Assembly (NCBI RefSeq): GCF_001590685.1
Contig: NZ_CP014616.1
Span: 4,153,001 to 4,217,000, forward strand
DNA from: Sporosarcina psychrophila
GTDB taxonomy: Bacteria > Bacillota > Bacilli > Bacillales_A > Planococcaceae
Direction of reading: 5' to 3'
DNA: 64,000 nt
Shown: positions 13,541 to 22,845 of the stretch, piece by piece
Layout: each line of letters opens with the position of its first letter
How positions within the stretch are numbered: the stretch's first letter is position 1
Notes under the pieces: generated by a model
Told to the model about the DNA's origin: nothing
Databases searched by the model: none
Seen by the model: only the letters and a program-made list of their open reading frames with translations
Program-made: the position numbers and the translations under genes

Positions 13541-15700
13541 CTATTCGGCAAGCAATCGCTGAATTTCTTGCAAAGGCATTGGCTTATAATAGTAGAAACC
13601 CTGCCCCACTTTACAGCCTAGATTACGTAAAATTTCAATATGTCTTTCCTCTTCGATTCCTTCTGCAACTGTTGTCAAATTAAGGTTTTCAGCCAGTTGA
13701 ATGATTGTTCTGACGACTGCGAGCGTGCCCGGTTCATCAAGCTCACTAATGAAACTTCGATCAATCTTCAATTCGCAAAGAGGTAATTGAGGCAAATAGC
13801 TGAGCGAAGAATAGCCGACACCAAAATCATCGACGGATATTTCAAAGCCTGCCGCATTTAGTGCATGAAAAATCGATTTCGCCTTTTGTATGTCAACGAG
13901 TCCGATACTCTCCGTCATTTCCAACATAATATACTCGGGTGAAAGGTCATGGTTATCAGCTAGCCTTATTAACTTCTCGACGAAAGTCCGGTCAAAGAAA
14001 TGGTGGACAGAAATATTGACGGCCACCTGATACATCTTTTCACCTGTCTTTTGACGTTTCCGCAGCCATTCCATTACTTTTGATAATATAATTATTTCCA
14101 GTTCAATGATTTTACCCATATTTTCAGCGGCTGGGATGAAAAGATTCGGCGGAACTGGGCCTAGCACCGGTGAAAACCAGCGAGCAAGCGCTTCGAAGCC
14201 AATGATTGCTCCATCTTTCAAATCGACTTTGGGCTGAAGGTAGACATCGATTTCCTGTGCAATGAGTGCTTTCGATAATTCATTGACAATCTTCATTTCT
14301 TTGATTGTTTCTTCGTTTTGAAGATCCCTGTAAAATGACATCGCATTGCCAGGCTTCTTTTTCGCGTCTGACATAGCTATATCCGCCCGGCGCAGCAGTT
14401 CCTCTTCACTTTTTTTGTCACCTTCGGAAAATGAAATTCCGATTTTCAGTGTGATAAACAGTTCCTGTCCCGCAACAATGAACGGTTCCGTAACAATCGT
14501 ACCTAATTCGAAAAGGTAGTTCCCTTCACCGCTTTCACCCGTTATAACGAGTGATGCACTTGAAAAACGCCCGATAAAGTTCGAGTTTCTTTTCCCTGCT
14601 TTTTCGATTCGTTTGCCCAGCTGGATAAACAATTCATCGGCTGCATTTCTTCCATATAGGTCAACTATTTTTGCGTATTCACCTGGTTCTATGACCGCAA
14701 CAAAATGGCCTTGACCATCTAAGAGATTATGTTTAAGTTGGTTCAAAAACGCATGACGGTTCGGCAATCCTGTTTGCGGGTCAGTAAAAGCAAGCCTGCG
14801 ATACTCTGCCTGCTGTGTATAATGCTTTCTCGTCATTTGGACAATCGGGACCATCTTTTTGAGAAACTGAATTTGAGTTTCTGTTGGATTTCCGTTTTTC
14901 TTCACGAACACCGTTACGAGTCCGTCCATTTCATCTTCACTGTCAAATGTCGGAACCGACCAGTTCGAATGGAAATCAATTACCGGTTTTTCTCCTTGTA
15001 GAACTTTCTCTTGATTATTTTCCATGACTATCACATCTTCTGATATATAACTGGTTTCAAGTGCCTCATTATCCAATATTTCTCCAAGCAATTGATCAGG
15101 TACTGAATCCGCTGCTCCGATGTACCACCCATCATTTTGCTCTTTGAAAAGAATCGAACATACAGACCCTTTTGGAAAGAAAGATTCGACAACGGTTCCT
15201 ATCTTTTGTAATAAATCAGAGAGTTCTGCTCCCGTATTTATCCCTAAAAAAATCTCCTCTTGTAATCGAAGTAGGGATTCGTCTTTTTTCCGTTCCGTCA
15301 CATCTAAAATGAAAGAAGAGGTAAATAAAACTTCCCCTTTTTCGTCGACGAGCGGCTGGATGACAAGCTCATTCCAAAATGGAGTACCGTCTTTTTTATA
15401 ATGAAGGATCTCGGCATTCGCAGGCATTCCCTTGCGAAGTTTCTTATTAATTTCCTCAATAAGCTCCATGTCGGTTTCTTCGCCTTGCATGAATCGCAAA
15501 TTTTGCCCAATAACTTCTTCGGACGGGTAGCCCGTAATTTCTGTAAATGCTTCATTGATAAAAACAACTGGATCGTCTGAAACAGATGGATCCGTCAAAA
15601 TGAAACCTGTTCGAAAACGACTTCCAAAACGTTGAAGCCAATTAAACAATATTGCTTTTTCAGCTTTTTCAGTCTGTGTTTTTCTAGGATTACCCATCAT
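13541..15700 (-). CDS. LOV/PAS-GAF-like-GGDEF(degenerate)-EAL signalling protein, likely c-di-GMP phosphodiesterase
   Basis: 719 residues, no membrane helix. Residues about 28-137 are a LOV-type PAS domain (AFTEITGY, then GQNLRFMQG at 65-73, then KKDGTPFWNEL at 102-112). The photoactive Cys of LOV (GxNCRFLQ) is Leu68 and an Asn that binds flavin in YtvA is His100, so blue-light photochemistry is not expected. Residues about 145-310 look GAF-like. The GGDEF domain keeps TDPQTGLPNR but has FSSAS in place of the GGDEF signature, so no cyclase activity is expected. The EAL domain keeps FEAL, NIS, EMTES, DDFG and the EGIEE Glu, so hydrolysis of c-di-GMP is likely. It is inserted between upp and glyA, which are close neighbours in B. 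subtilis. Two ATGs in a row (15700, 15697) are possible starts behind AAGGGGGG. Confidence 0.85.
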   Translation of the reverse strand: MMGNPRKTQTEKAEKAILFNWLQRFGSRFRTGFILTDPSVSDDPVVFINEAFTEITGYPSEEVIGQNLRFMQGEETDMELIEEINKKLRKGMPANAEILHYKKDGTPFWNELVIQPLVDEKGEVLFTSSFILDVTERKKDESLLRLQEEIFLGINTGAELSDLLQKIGTVVESFFPKGSVCSILFKEQNDGWYIGAADSVPDQLLGEILDNEALETSYISEDVIVMENNQEKVLQGEKPVIDFHSNWSVPTFDSEDEMDGLVTVFVKKNGNPTETQIQFLKKMVPIVQMTRKHYTQQAEYRRLAFTDPQTGLPNRHAFLNQLKHNLLDGQGHFVAVIEPGEYAKIVDLYGRNAADELFIQLGKRIEKAGKRNSNFIGRFSSASLVITGESGEGNYLFELGTIVTEPFIVAGQELFITLKIGISFSEGDKKSEEELLRRADIAMSDAKKKPGNAMSFYRDLQNEETIKEMKIVNELSKALIAQEIDVYLQPKVDLKDGAIIGFEALARWFSPVLGPVPPNLFIPAAENMGKIIELEIIILSKVMEWLRKRQKTGEKMYQVAVNISVHHFFDRTFVEKLIRLADNHDLSPEYIMLEMTESIGLVDIQKAKSIFHALNAAGFEISVDDFGVGYSSLSYLPQLPLCELKIDRSFISELDEPGTLAVVRTIIQLAENLNLTTVAEGIEEERHIEILRNLGCKVGQGFYYYKPMPLQEIQRLLAE

Positions 15701-15724
15701 TCAACCCCCCTTCAAATGAAAGAA

Positions 15725-15763
15725 AAAATAAGCCGCCATCCATATTGATAGCGGCTTATTTCT
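15725..15763 (-). terminator. Terminator after glyA
   Basis: AAATAAGCCGC and GCGGCTTATTT form an 11-bp stem with a 14-base loop. On the minus strand a T-run follows. It separates glyA from the LOV/EAL gene. Confidence 0.85.
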
Positions 15764-15770
15764 TTAGATA

Positions 15771-17021
15771 TTATGCATATAGCGGAAATTTGTCCGTCAA
15801 TGCGGTAACACGTTGCTGAGCTTCTTTTTTCACAGCTTCGTCTTCATGATTTTTCAGAACCTTCGCCATGATCGATGCGATTTCTCGCATTTCTTCTTCC
15901 TTGAAACCACGTGTTGTAACAGCTGGTGTTCCAAGTCGTACTCCCGAAGTAACAAACGGGCTTTCAGTGTCATATGGAATCGTGTTTTTGTTCGTAGTGA
16001 TGCCGATTTCATCTAGTGCGTGCTCTGCAATTTTACCCGTGATTTCAAGTGAACGCAGGTTAAGCAAAACCAAATGGTTATCTGTTCCGCCTGATACGAT
16101 GTCTACACCTTCAGCTATTAGCGCTTCAGCTAATGCTTTCGCATTGCTCTTCACTTGTTGGATATACGTTTTGAATTCCGGTTTCTGTGCTTCGCCAAAT
16201 GCCACCGCTTTTGCAGCAATAACGTGCATCAATGGTCCACCTTGAACTCCTGGGAAGATTGACTTGTCAAGTTTACGACCAAATTCCTCTGTAGAAAGAA
16301 TAAGTCCACCACGAGGTCCGCGTAATGTTTTATGCGTTGTCGAAGTGACGAAGTGTGCATGCGGAACTGGGTTTTGATGTTCGCCGACTGCTACAAGCCC
16401 TGCGATATGCGCCATGTCGACGAATAGGTACGCGCCCACTTCATCCGCAATTTCACGGAACTTAGCAAAATCAATTTCACGTGGATAGGCACTCGCACCC
16501 GCTACGATCATTTTCGGCTTATGCTCAAGCGCTTTTTGACGGACATCTTCGTAGTCAATTAGCTCATCTTCCTTGCTCACTCCGTAATCAACAAAGTTAT
16601 ACAATTTACCTGAGAAGTTAACTGGGCTTCCGTGTGTCAAGTGACCGCCGTGCGAAAGATTCATACCAAGAACAGTATCTCCAGGCTCAAGTACTGCAAA
16701 ATAAACAGCCATATTTGCTTGTGCACCAGAGTGCGGCTGAACGTTTGCATATTCCGCGCCGAAGATTTCTTTCACTCGGTCACGTGCAATATTTTCAACG
16801 ACGTCGACATGTTCGCAACCGCCGTAATAGCGTTTGCCAGGGTAGCCCTCAGCGTATTTGTTCGTTAAATAAGAACCTTGTGCTTCCATAACCGCTTCTG
16901 TTACGAAGTTTTCAGATGCAATTAGTTCAATATTTGACTGTTGACGCTTTTTCTCCGCCATAATCGCTTCGTATACTGCCTCATCTTCACGTTGTACGTT
17001 GCCCAATTTGTTCAATTCCAT
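15771..17021 (-). CDS. glyA: Serine hydroxymethyltransferase
   Basis: A 416-residue PLP enzyme converting serine and THF to glycine and methylene-THF. The PLP Lys is in [13 protein letters not shown], and [16 protein letters not shown] is the substrate loop. The ATG at 17021 (MELNKLGN) follows AAGGGAAATGAGA; two Met codons seven residues earlier are less well placed. Confidence 0.96.
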   Translation of the reverse strand: MELNKLGNVQREDEAVYEAIMAEKKRQQSNIELIASENFVTEAVMEAQGSYLTNKYAEGYPGKRYYGGCEHVDVVENIARDRVKEIFGAEYANVQPHSGAQANMAVYFAVLEPGDTVLGMNLSHGGHLTHGSPVNFSGKLYNFVDYGVSKEDELIDYEDVRQKALEHKPKMIVAGASAYPREIDFAKFREIADEVGAYLFVDMAHIAGLVAVGEHQNPVPHAHFVTSTTHKTLRGPRGGLILSTEEFGRKLDKSIFPGVQGGPLMHVIAAKAVAFGEAQKPEFKTYIQQVKSNAKALAEALIAEGVDIVSGGTDNHLVLLNLRSLEITGKIAEHALDEIGITTNKNTIPYDTESPFVTSGVRLGTPAVTTRGFKEEEMREIASIMAKVLKNHEDEAVKKEAQQRVTALTDKFPLYA

Positions 17022-17044
17022 ATTCTCATTTCCCTTCATCATCT

Positions 17045-17217
17045 ATTTTTTTGTCCAGTCTACAGCGGCCAGACGCTCGGAGGCCCACACGAAGTGGGTC
17101 ATGCGGCGGAGAGGGATTGAACTGCATCCCTCTTTGTTGCCACAGGAAGTGGCGATATTAGGCTGCGTTCCTTTTCCGTCTTGCGCCTGTCGCGTCTATG
17201 CGGGCCGCTTCCGCTAT
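17045..17217. repeat. Intergenic repeat, copy C
   Basis: Carries CCCACACGAAGTGGGTCATG and, at its right edge, TTAGGCTGCGTTCC, both shared with copies at 17.9 and 36.6 kb. The right edge (minus strand TAGCGGAAGCGGCCCGC) begins exactly at the ywlG stop codon, so the repeat supplies that stop. Confidence 0.65.
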
Positions 17218-17762
17218 TCTAAATATGTTGCTCTAATTCCACCTATTAACTTCGGTCTGGTTGTTGCGACCGTGACAACTGCATTGCCGATTTGCCCAAT
17301 TGATGTGCGTAAAGGGACAGCAACCCGTTTCAAATGCATGCCGATTAATGTTTGTCCAATATCGATGCCTGCACTTGCGCGAATTTCCTCTACAACTACA
17401 GGGTCATTCATATGCTGATAGGCGTAGGCCGACATTGAACCACCCGCATCTATCATTGGAATGACTGAAACTGGCTCTAGCATGAACTTTTCAGCCGCGT
17501 GACGTTCAATTGTCAGCGCCCTGTTAATATGTTCACATCCTTGGAATGCAAGAAATAGTTTATGTTTTTTGGCAAAGTCTTTTAAGGGGTCGTATAGCGC
17601 TTTTCCAATTTCAAGCGCCCCTCCAGTGCCGATTCGTTTACCGGCAATTTCAGAGGTCGAGCAGCCGATGACGAAAATTGTGCCCGGTATAAGGTCTGTC
17701 TGTTCAGCCATTTCCGCTAAAAGCTGCTCGAGTTGAAGCTTCCATAAATTCAAAGCGTCCAT
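17214..17762 (-). CDS. ywlG: YwlG family protein (UPF0340, DUF436)
   Basis: A 182-residue protein of the YwlG/TIGR01440 family, found next to glyA and rpiB in Bacillales. Visible segments are FVIGCSTSEIAGKRIGTGGA and FQGCEHINRALTIER. Biochemical role not established, to my knowledge. The TAG stop comes from the flanking repeat edge. Confidence 0.85.
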   Translation of the reverse strand: MDALNLWKLQLEQLLAEMAEQTDLIPGTIFVIGCSTSEIAGKRIGTGGALEIGKALYDPLKDFAKKHKLFLAFQGCEHINRALTIERHAAEKFMLEPVSVIPMIDAGGSMSAYAYQHMNDPVVVEEIRASAGIDIGQTLIGMHLKRVAVPLRTSIGQIGNAVVTVATTRPKLIGGIRATYLE

Positions 17763-17786
17763 TTTATACCACCTGCCTTCTTATGG

Positions 17787-17958
17787 TGTCTAGCTCCAGC
17801 GCCTAGCCCCTCGGGTCGCTTCAGTCTTGCCGAAAAGGCATAGGACGCCTTTGTCGTCAAGACTTCCAGCGCTTTTCGGGGCTAAACAGGCGCTTTGGCC
17901 CACACGAAGTGGGTCATGCAGTCGTTGCGACACGATGTCGCAACGACTGCCTTCCTTT
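17787..17958. repeat. Intergenic repeat, copy D
   Basis: Begins GTCTAGCTCCAGCGCCTAGC, contains CCACACGAAGTGGGTCATGC and ends in GTTGCGACACGATGTCGCAAC, a 9-bp stem. It fills the 200-bp gap between ywlG and rpiB. Resembles an intergenic repeat of other Bacillaceae genomes (from memory). Confidence 0.65.
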
Positions 17959-17962
17959 AAAT

Positions 17963-18400
17963 TTAGTTTTCCAGTTCCATGAGCTTGCCGATGCGGCGCT
18001 CATGGCGTCCGCCTTCGAATTGCGTGTTTAACCAAGCTGCAACTACTTCCCTTGCATGACCTGGTCCGATGACACGTTCTCCCATCGCAAGGATGTTTGA
18101 GTCGTTATGCTGCCTTGTGGCTTTCGCACTGAAGACGTCATGAACAAGCGCACAGCGGATACCTTTTACTTTATTTGCTGCAATAGACATGCCAATCCCT
18201 GTTCCACAAATAAGAATGCCTCGGTCGAAATCTCCCGATGCTACTCCATTTGCGACGGGTGTCGCATAGTCCGGAAAGTCAACTGCCTCATTCGAATCCG
18301 GACCAAGATCTACAAATTCCAATCCTAACTCTGCTAATAACTTGATAATTTCCTGACGAAGATTGTTTCCGCCATGGTCTGAAGAAATCGCGATTTTCAC
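17963..18400 (-). CDS. rpiB: Ribose-5-phosphate isomerase B
   Basis: A 145-residue RpiB/LacAB-family enzyme interconverting ribose 5-phosphate and ribulose 5-phosphate. DHGG near residue 8 and CGTGIGMSIAANK (catalytic Cys) are clear, and HNDSNILAMGERV is the phosphate-binding end. This is the ywlF position. Copies of an intergenic repeat lie on both sides. Confidence 0.93.
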   Translation of the reverse strand: MKIAISSDHGGNNLRQEIIKLLAELGLEFVDLGPDSNEAVDFPDYATPVANGVASGDFDRGILICGTGIGMSIAANKVKGIRCALVHDVFSAKATRQHNDSNILAMGERVIGPGHAREVVAAWLNTQFEGGRHERRIGKLMELEN

Positions 18401-18450
18401 AGGATCCCTCTTTTCATAATATACTCACAACTCATTCTATCATTTTTCGG

Positions 18451-18485
18451 CAAAAAAAACACAGCCCTAATGAAAATTGGGCTGT
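18451..18485 (-). terminator. Terminator between the chemoreceptor gene and rpiB
   Basis: On the minus strand ACAGCCC, an 11-base loop, GGGCTGT, G and eight Ts. It ends the transcript coming from ywlE and the chemoreceptor gene. Confidence 0.85.
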
Positions 18486-18496
18486 AAATCGAATTT

Positions 18497-18790
18497 TCTT
18501 ATTGTCTGACTCCCTAACCTACAGGATTCAGTGGGGAAGGATCGAACTTCATCCCCCATATTACGACAGGACGTCACGTCTTAACGGTTGCTTCCGCTTT
18601 TCGTTATGTCCTAGTTACAGCAGTCAGACGTTCGGGTCATAAGGCGGCTCAGCTATGTGGCAAAGGACGCCACTCGGGCCTGCATCCTGCAGGTCATGCA
18701 GTCATTGCGACAGGACGTCGCGACCTTAGACTGCCATCCTTTCCGCCTTATGCCTGTCGAGTCTTAACGGCTGCTTCCACTTTTCGTTAT
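18497..18790. repeat. Intergenic repeat, copy E (longest, overlaps the chemoreceptor 3' end)
   Basis: Holds two related halves. TTAACGGTTGCTTCCGCTTTTCGTTATG (near 18577-18605) recurs as TTAACGGCTGCTTCC..TTTTCGTTATG at 18764-18791, and the middle has GTCATGCAGTCATTGCGACA plus GGACGTCGCGACCTTAGACTGCC. The second half overlaps the last codons of the chemoreceptor gene, giving it its terminal residues and stop. Confidence 0.65.
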
Positions 18791-20074
18791 GTCGAACTGG
18801 CTAATGACATTATATAGATCTTCGGATTGGCTCTTCAGTTCACTCGCCATCGCATCTGCCTGTTCAATTGATTGAACTTGTTCCTCTGTTGCCGCTCCGA
18901 CTTCAAGCGCACCAGCGGATGTTTGTTCCGCAATTGCTGCGACTTCCTGTGATTGGCGTGCGGTTGTCTCTATATTTGTCAGCTGAAGTTCGACAAATTT
19001 CGTGATTTCTACGACGGAATCTGCCATGCCGTTCACTTTAGACGCCATTGCTTCGACATTTTCACTCGTTTCATTGGCACGGTCTGCTTCGGTCGCCGCC
19101 GTCTTCACTTGTTCTTCCATTTCCTTCACGACTTTTGTAACATCGGTTTGAATAGTTACTACAAGATTAGAAATTCCCTGTACTGCTTTGGCGCTTTCAT
19201 CGGCGAGTACACGCACTTCTTCTGCAACTACCGCAAATCCTTTACCATGTTCACCTGCACGCGCCGCCTCGATGGATGCATTCAGCGCCAATAAATTTGT
19301 CTGTGCCGCAATGTTACCGACAAGCTGGACGATTTCACCGATTTTTTGTGCATTATGATCTAGTTGCCTAATTGTGCCAAGTGATAGTTCACTTTGTGAA
19401 GACATATTTCGGATGCCATCGACAAGCATACGGAATACCTCTGTCGTTCGTACAAGTTCCTCAAGCATCTCTTTTGAGCGTTCAGACGAATCTTCAGCCC
19501 TGCTGCTCACTTCAACAGCCAATAACCGAACATCTTCAATCGCTTCCGCTGTTTCTTGGATGGCGATCGCCGATTCCTCTGCGCCCGAGGCTATTTCCTT
19601 GATCGTAGATGCTACTGCATCCGCCTGTCTCGCAGCGGCTCCGGTTTCAGCAGATAAGCTATCAACTGTAGTGGCCGTCTTTTCATAATTCGTCTCAATT
19701 TGCCCAACTATCGTACGCAAATTAAGGACCATATGCTGAAACGCTTCCGCCACTGAGCGGATTTCATCAGACGAGTTCGGCAGTACAATATCCGTTCCGA
19801 TTTCGCCATCTGCGACTTTGTTAGCCGCTTTCTCAAGATTTTGTAATGGTTTCGTTAAAATCGTACTGAAGAGTGCCGCTAACACGCCCGACCAAAATAT
19901 TCCCATTCCATATGTCATCACTGCAAACCAGAACGGTTCAAATTTCGGAAAAAATTGTGGTTGTACGACATTAATAAATAAGGCACTCGTTGTGTAAGTG
20001 ACAATCGCAAGTATTGTTATAAATAGAATAAGCTTTCTCTTTAATCCAAACTTTTTTCCCCTTTTTTCTCTCAT
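18764..20074 (-). CDS. Methyl-accepting chemotaxis protein without a large sensor domain
   Basis: 436 residues. Two membrane helices (about 15-37 and 47-70) are joined by only a short loop, so there is no periplasm-type ligand domain. A HAMP segment follows ([20 protein letters not shown]), then the coiled-coil signalling domain with the conserved tip ([19 protein letters not shown]). Such receptors probably read a membrane or internal signal. The ATG at 20074 shares its A with the ywlE TGA stop and has GGAGG seven bases upstream, inside ywlE. Inserted between ywlE and rpiB relative to B. subtilis. The last residues (about ITKSGSSR) are coded by an intergenic repeat. Confidence 0.9.
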   Translation of the reverse strand: MREKRGKKFGLKRKLILFITILAIVTYTTSALFINVVQPQFFPKFEPFWFAVMTYGMGIFWSGVLAALFSTILTKPLQNLEKAANKVADGEIGTDIVLPNSSDEIRSVAEAFQHMVLNLRTIVGQIETNYEKTATTVDSLSAETGAAARQADAVASTIKEIASGAEESAIAIQETAEAIEDVRLLAVEVSSRAEDSSERSKEMLEELVRTTEVFRMLVDGIRNMSSQSELSLGTIRQLDHNAQKIGEIVQLVGNIAAQTNLLALNASIEAARAGEHGKGFAVVAEEVRVLADESAKAVQGISNLVVTIQTDVTKVVKEMEEQVKTAATEADRANETSENVEAMASKVNGMADSVVEITKFVELQLTNIETTARQSQEVAAIAEQTSAGALEVGAATEEQVQSIEQADAMASELKSQSEDLYNVISQFDITKSGSSR

Positions 20075-20517
20075 CACGATTCCTCCATCAATTTCTGTTC
20101 AAGCACATCGATAATTCCCGACAACTCATTGAATACATGCCGATATGTATCGATATCGCCTCCGTACGGGTCATACACATCTCCAGTTGAATCCGGTTTC
20201 ACAAATCCTTTTAGTGTAAATGTTTTGTATTTTACTTCTGGGTGAGAGTAAATGAGATTTGCTTTGTGCCCTTCTGTCATTGTTAAAACAACATCAGCCC
20301 ACTTCAAATCCTCACTTGAAACAGCTCTTGAAACGGGCGTGTAAAGCATGTCCGCTTCTTCGATAAGCGTTTTCGCGTTCAGAGAAATCGGCCAGCCATC
20401 TTGTGCGAGAACACCCGCTGAACGAACTGACACATTCTCAATCCCTCTGGAACGAAGAATTGCCTCTGCCATCGGGCTTCTACACGTGTTTCCGGTGCAA
20501 ATCAAATATATATTCAT
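20074..20517 (-). CDS. ywlE: Protein arginine phosphatase YwlE
   Basis: A 147-residue low-molecular-weight phosphatase. The P-loop reads CTGNTCRS; Thr in the fifth place is the residue known to give YwlE preference for phospho-arginine over phospho-tyrosine. The general acid Asp lies in YDPYGG. In Bacillales it opposes the McsB arginine kinase that marks proteins for ClpCP. ATG at 20517 chosen for AGAGGG eight bases upstream; a GTG three codons earlier is the alternative. Confidence 0.92.
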   Translation of the reverse strand: MNIYLICTGNTCRSPMAEAILRSRGIENVSVRSAGVLAQDGWPISLNAKTLIEEADMLYTPVSRAVSSEDLKWADVVLTMTEGHKANLIYSHPEVKYKTFTLKGFVKPDSTGDVYDPYGGDIDTYRHVFNELSGIIDVLEQKLMEES

Positions 20518-20575
20518 TATTTTCACCCTCTCTCTTTAGAATAGCCGAGTTTTGCGAATAAAGAAACATCAAATT

Positions 20576-21079
20576 TCAACGAAAACATGACAATACTCCT
20601 ATTATTATTAAAGCGAATCCTGCAATTAGTCTTAGTGCTTCCCCATTTTTAAGGCCAAGACGTCCTTTTAATAAGAGCGCTGCACAGGAAAAAATAAAAG
20701 TAAACGCTCCCGATGCCACGATAAATAGAACTTTATCCATTTGGAGCATACCAAATGAAACACTCACTGAAAAAGCGTCGATACTTACGGCGAATGCAAT
20801 GATAAAAGGAGAAACTTGTTTCGATGAAGAGCTCGGTGTATCACTTTGTAACAACATATGTATACCTATCAACCCAAGCATTACGCCTGATAATATACTG
20901 CTCCACACTGTAAATATATGTGCGGATAACTCCCCAGTAACGAATCCAAGGAACGGGAAAGCCATATTAAGAAATGACGTCCAAAGCGCTAACGTAAGTT
21001 TCCCTTTATTTACTTGCAGGAATGAATAAATGACTAAAACATCTAAGGTCGTAATGCCAGCCGCAAATAATTCCGCCAA
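20576..21079 (-). CDS. mntP: MntP-type manganese efflux pump
   Basis: A 167-residue protein with six hydrophobic helices in two related halves, each with an Asp motif (AGITTLDVLVI and AVSIDAFSVSVSFG), as in MntP/YwlD. Exports Mn2+ in the family. This is the ywlD position. The best start is a TTG at 21079, seven bases after GGGGAGG; ATG codons further upstream lie inside a long hairpin and have no ribosome-binding site. Confidence 0.85.
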   Translation of the reverse strand: MAELFAAGITTLDVLVIYSFLQVNKGKLTLALWTSFLNMAFPFLGFVTGELSAHIFTVWSSILSGVMLGLIGIHMLLQSDTPSSSSKQVSPFIIAFAVSIDAFSVSVSFGMLQMDKVLFIVASGAFTFIFSCAALLLKGRLGLKNGEALRLIAGFALIIIGVLSCFR

Positions 21080-21082
21080 AAT

Positions 21083-21135
21083 AAAACCTCCCCGAATACC
21101 GCATCGGTTCATCTTATGCGGCATTTGAGGAGGTC
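21083..21135 (-). promoter_or_regulatory. Long hairpin sequestering the mntP ribosome-binding site
   Basis: On the minus strand ACCTCC.TC.AAT.CCGCAT pairs with ATGCGG.ATT.GGGGAGGT around an 11-base loop. The right arm contains the mntP Shine-Dalgarno and TTTTATTTT follows. It starts 14 bases after the ywlC stop, so it could be a terminator, an attenuator or a translational switch. It does not carry the motifs of the yybP-ykoY manganese riboswitch that I could recognise. Confidence 0.6.
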
Positions 21136-21148
21136 ATTCGTATTAGCT

Positions 21149-22177
21149 TCAGTTCATAAAGTGTTTTCCTTCGGCCGCTTTCATTAATCTGTTCATGACA
21201 GCGGCGCCAACTCCAGCCAAGTCCGTTTCAACAGCTAGAATAAGATCCGCTTCCGTCAAATCACACTTACGGAGCGCTCCGTATAAATTTGTCGCCATTG
21301 CTTCATTATTACCTGCCACACCAATTGCAAAGTACCAATCAGCGCCTGAAATACCCAATTCATCTGGCCCAATCAGCGCGACCTTCTTGCCTTCAACATG
21401 AAGCTTATCAATAGCTGCACAAATTTTATCCACGTCGTAATTAATGACATAAAGAGGAGCTTCCGGTGCATAGTGCAAATACTTCATACCTGGGGAACGT
21501 GGTGCTTGTTCACCAGGCGACTTTGTTTCAGAATTTACAGGACCAACGATGCTCTCAATCATTTCTTGCGTTGTCCCCCCTGGCCGTAAAATAGTGGGCG
21601 GAATGGTCGTCATATCCAATACGGTTGACTCCACGCCAACACCAGTTTGTCCCCCGTCAAGAATGAGTGGAATGAGCCCATCAAGATCTTTATGTACATG
21701 AGCCGCTTCAGTTGGGCTCGGTTTACCGCTTTGATTAGCACTCGGTGCTGCAAGCGGTTCACCAAGTGCGCGTAGAAGTCCTAATGCAACCGGATGATCC
21801 GGCATTCGTACGCCCACGGTCTCAACGCCGGGTGTTACGTTCGGGGCGATGACGCCTGGTATTTTGTGAAAGACAAGCGTCAATGGACCAGGCCAAAACG
21901 TATCCATCAGCTTTTCTGCATCTGCGGAAATATCCGTCGCATAATTGAAGACTTGTCCTTTATTACCAATATGTACGATGAGTGGGTTGTCGGAAGGTCT
22001 GCCTTTTGCTTCGAATATTTTTTGTACCGCTAACTCATCAGTTGCAAGTGCGCCTAAACCGTATACTGTCTCCGTAGGAAACGCGACGACACCGCCACTT
22101 TTTAAAATATCCACAGCCTGTTTATAGTTTCTTTCGTTATCCATAAAGTTATCCACTGAAAAAACTTTTGTTTCCAT
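21149..22177 (-). CDS. ywlC: L-threonylcarbamoyladenylate synthase (Sua5/YwlC)
   Basis: 342 residues: an N-terminal YrdC domain (about 15-205; FPTETVYGLG, KGRPSDNPLIVH, SANQSGKPSPT) and a C-terminal Sua5 domain joined by the SPGMKYLHYAP linker. Makes threonylcarbamoyl-AMP for the t6A37 modification of ANN-decoding tRNAs. Confidence 0.95.
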   Translation of the reverse strand: METKVFSVDNFMDNERNYKQAVDILKSGGVVAFPTETVYGLGALATDELAVQKIFEAKGRPSDNPLIVHIGNKGQVFNYATDISADAEKLMDTFWPGPLTLVFHKIPGVIAPNVTPGVETVGVRMPDHPVALGLLRALGEPLAAPSANQSGKPSPTEAAHVHKDLDGLIPLILDGGQTGVGVESTVLDMTTIPPTILRPGGTTQEMIESIVGPVNSETKSPGEQAPRSPGMKYLHYAPEAPLYVINYDVDKICAAIDKLHVEGKKVALIGPDELGISGADWYFAIGVAGNNEAMATNLYGALRKCDLTEADLILAVETDLAGVGAAVMNRLMKAAEGKHFMN

Positions 22178-22237
22178 GAGCTAATCCCCCACTTATACAC
22201 ATTTTAATCACTTTATCCACAAACTTTGTTGGTAACT

Positions 22238-22795
22238 TTATGCGAATAGCCCTTTTATCCACTCCCAGACGAAAAAAGTGACTTTTTCCTCTTCTTCCTC
22301 TTTCTTATCCGGGAAACAGATTTTCGGGAACATTGCACACCACCAGTTATCCCCACGTCCACTACCAATTGTCAAAATATAGGCATCATATGTTGCTTGT
22401 GGGCTAATAAATAGACCCGACCGCTTCGGTGGAAATAATGCTTCTTTTCGTTCAAGTGAAATGGTAGCACCGTTTGACATGGCGTTAGCAATTTGAAGGA
22501 TTTCACTTTCTAGTGCGACCAAGTTATCCCCAAGTTCTTGTTTCGAATGTGACTTATTAACCGCGTTTTCGATTAGCGGCTGTATTTCACGTTGAATCCC
22601 TATTTTAATCTGCTGATCTGCGGGCGTATCTGAGTGGGCAAGCAATCTGAAACGGATAGCATCATCCTCTTCCGTCGCCGTTAGGAATACCGCTATGAAG
22701 GCCTGAATAATGATAAGCAGGATAATAAATTCAATATAAGGCACCAATTTTTGAACTATAGTTTTCTTTCTGATAATCTCGTAGTCTGTTAACAT
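22238..22795 (-). CDS. spoIIR: SpoIIR, signal for pro-sigma-E processing
   Basis: A 185-residue protein with one membrane helix (about 20-42) and the conserved IRFRLLAHSDTPADQQIK and GDNWWCAMFPKICF segments. In the family it is made in the forespore, crosses the septum and activates SpoIIGA to cleave pro-sigma-E. The N-terminal cytoplasmic stretch (about 18 residues) is rather long for a signal peptide. Preceded by a sigma-F-type promoter. Confidence 0.93.
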   Translation of the reverse strand: MLTDYEIIRKKTIVQKLVPYIEFIILLIIIQAFIAVFLTATEEDDAIRFRLLAHSDTPADQQIKIGIQREIQPLIENAVNKSHSKQELGDNLVALESEILQIANAMSNGATISLERKEALFPPKRSGLFISPQATYDAYILTIGSGRGDNWWCAMFPKICFPDKKEEEEEKVTFFVWEWIKGLFA

Positions 22796-22816
22796 CTTTA
22801 TCCCCTCCTACTCTGC

Positions 22817-22845
22817 ATTGTTGCCAGAGTAAGGGGGATTTATTC
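22817..22845 (-). promoter_or_regulatory. Sigma-F-type promoter for spoIIR
   Basis: On the minus strand GAATA (22841-22845), 15 bases, then GGCAACAAT (22817-22825), which fits the sigma-F -10 GGNNANANT fully and the -35 in four of five places. It overlaps the prmC stop. spoIIR is a known sigma-F gene. Confidence 0.6.

Noticed and set aside
20820..21079. YtaF rather than MntP for the 20.6-21.1 kb gene
   Set aside because: Both are related six-helix families, but the place between ywlC and ywlE and the two Asp motifs fit MntP (YwlD) better.
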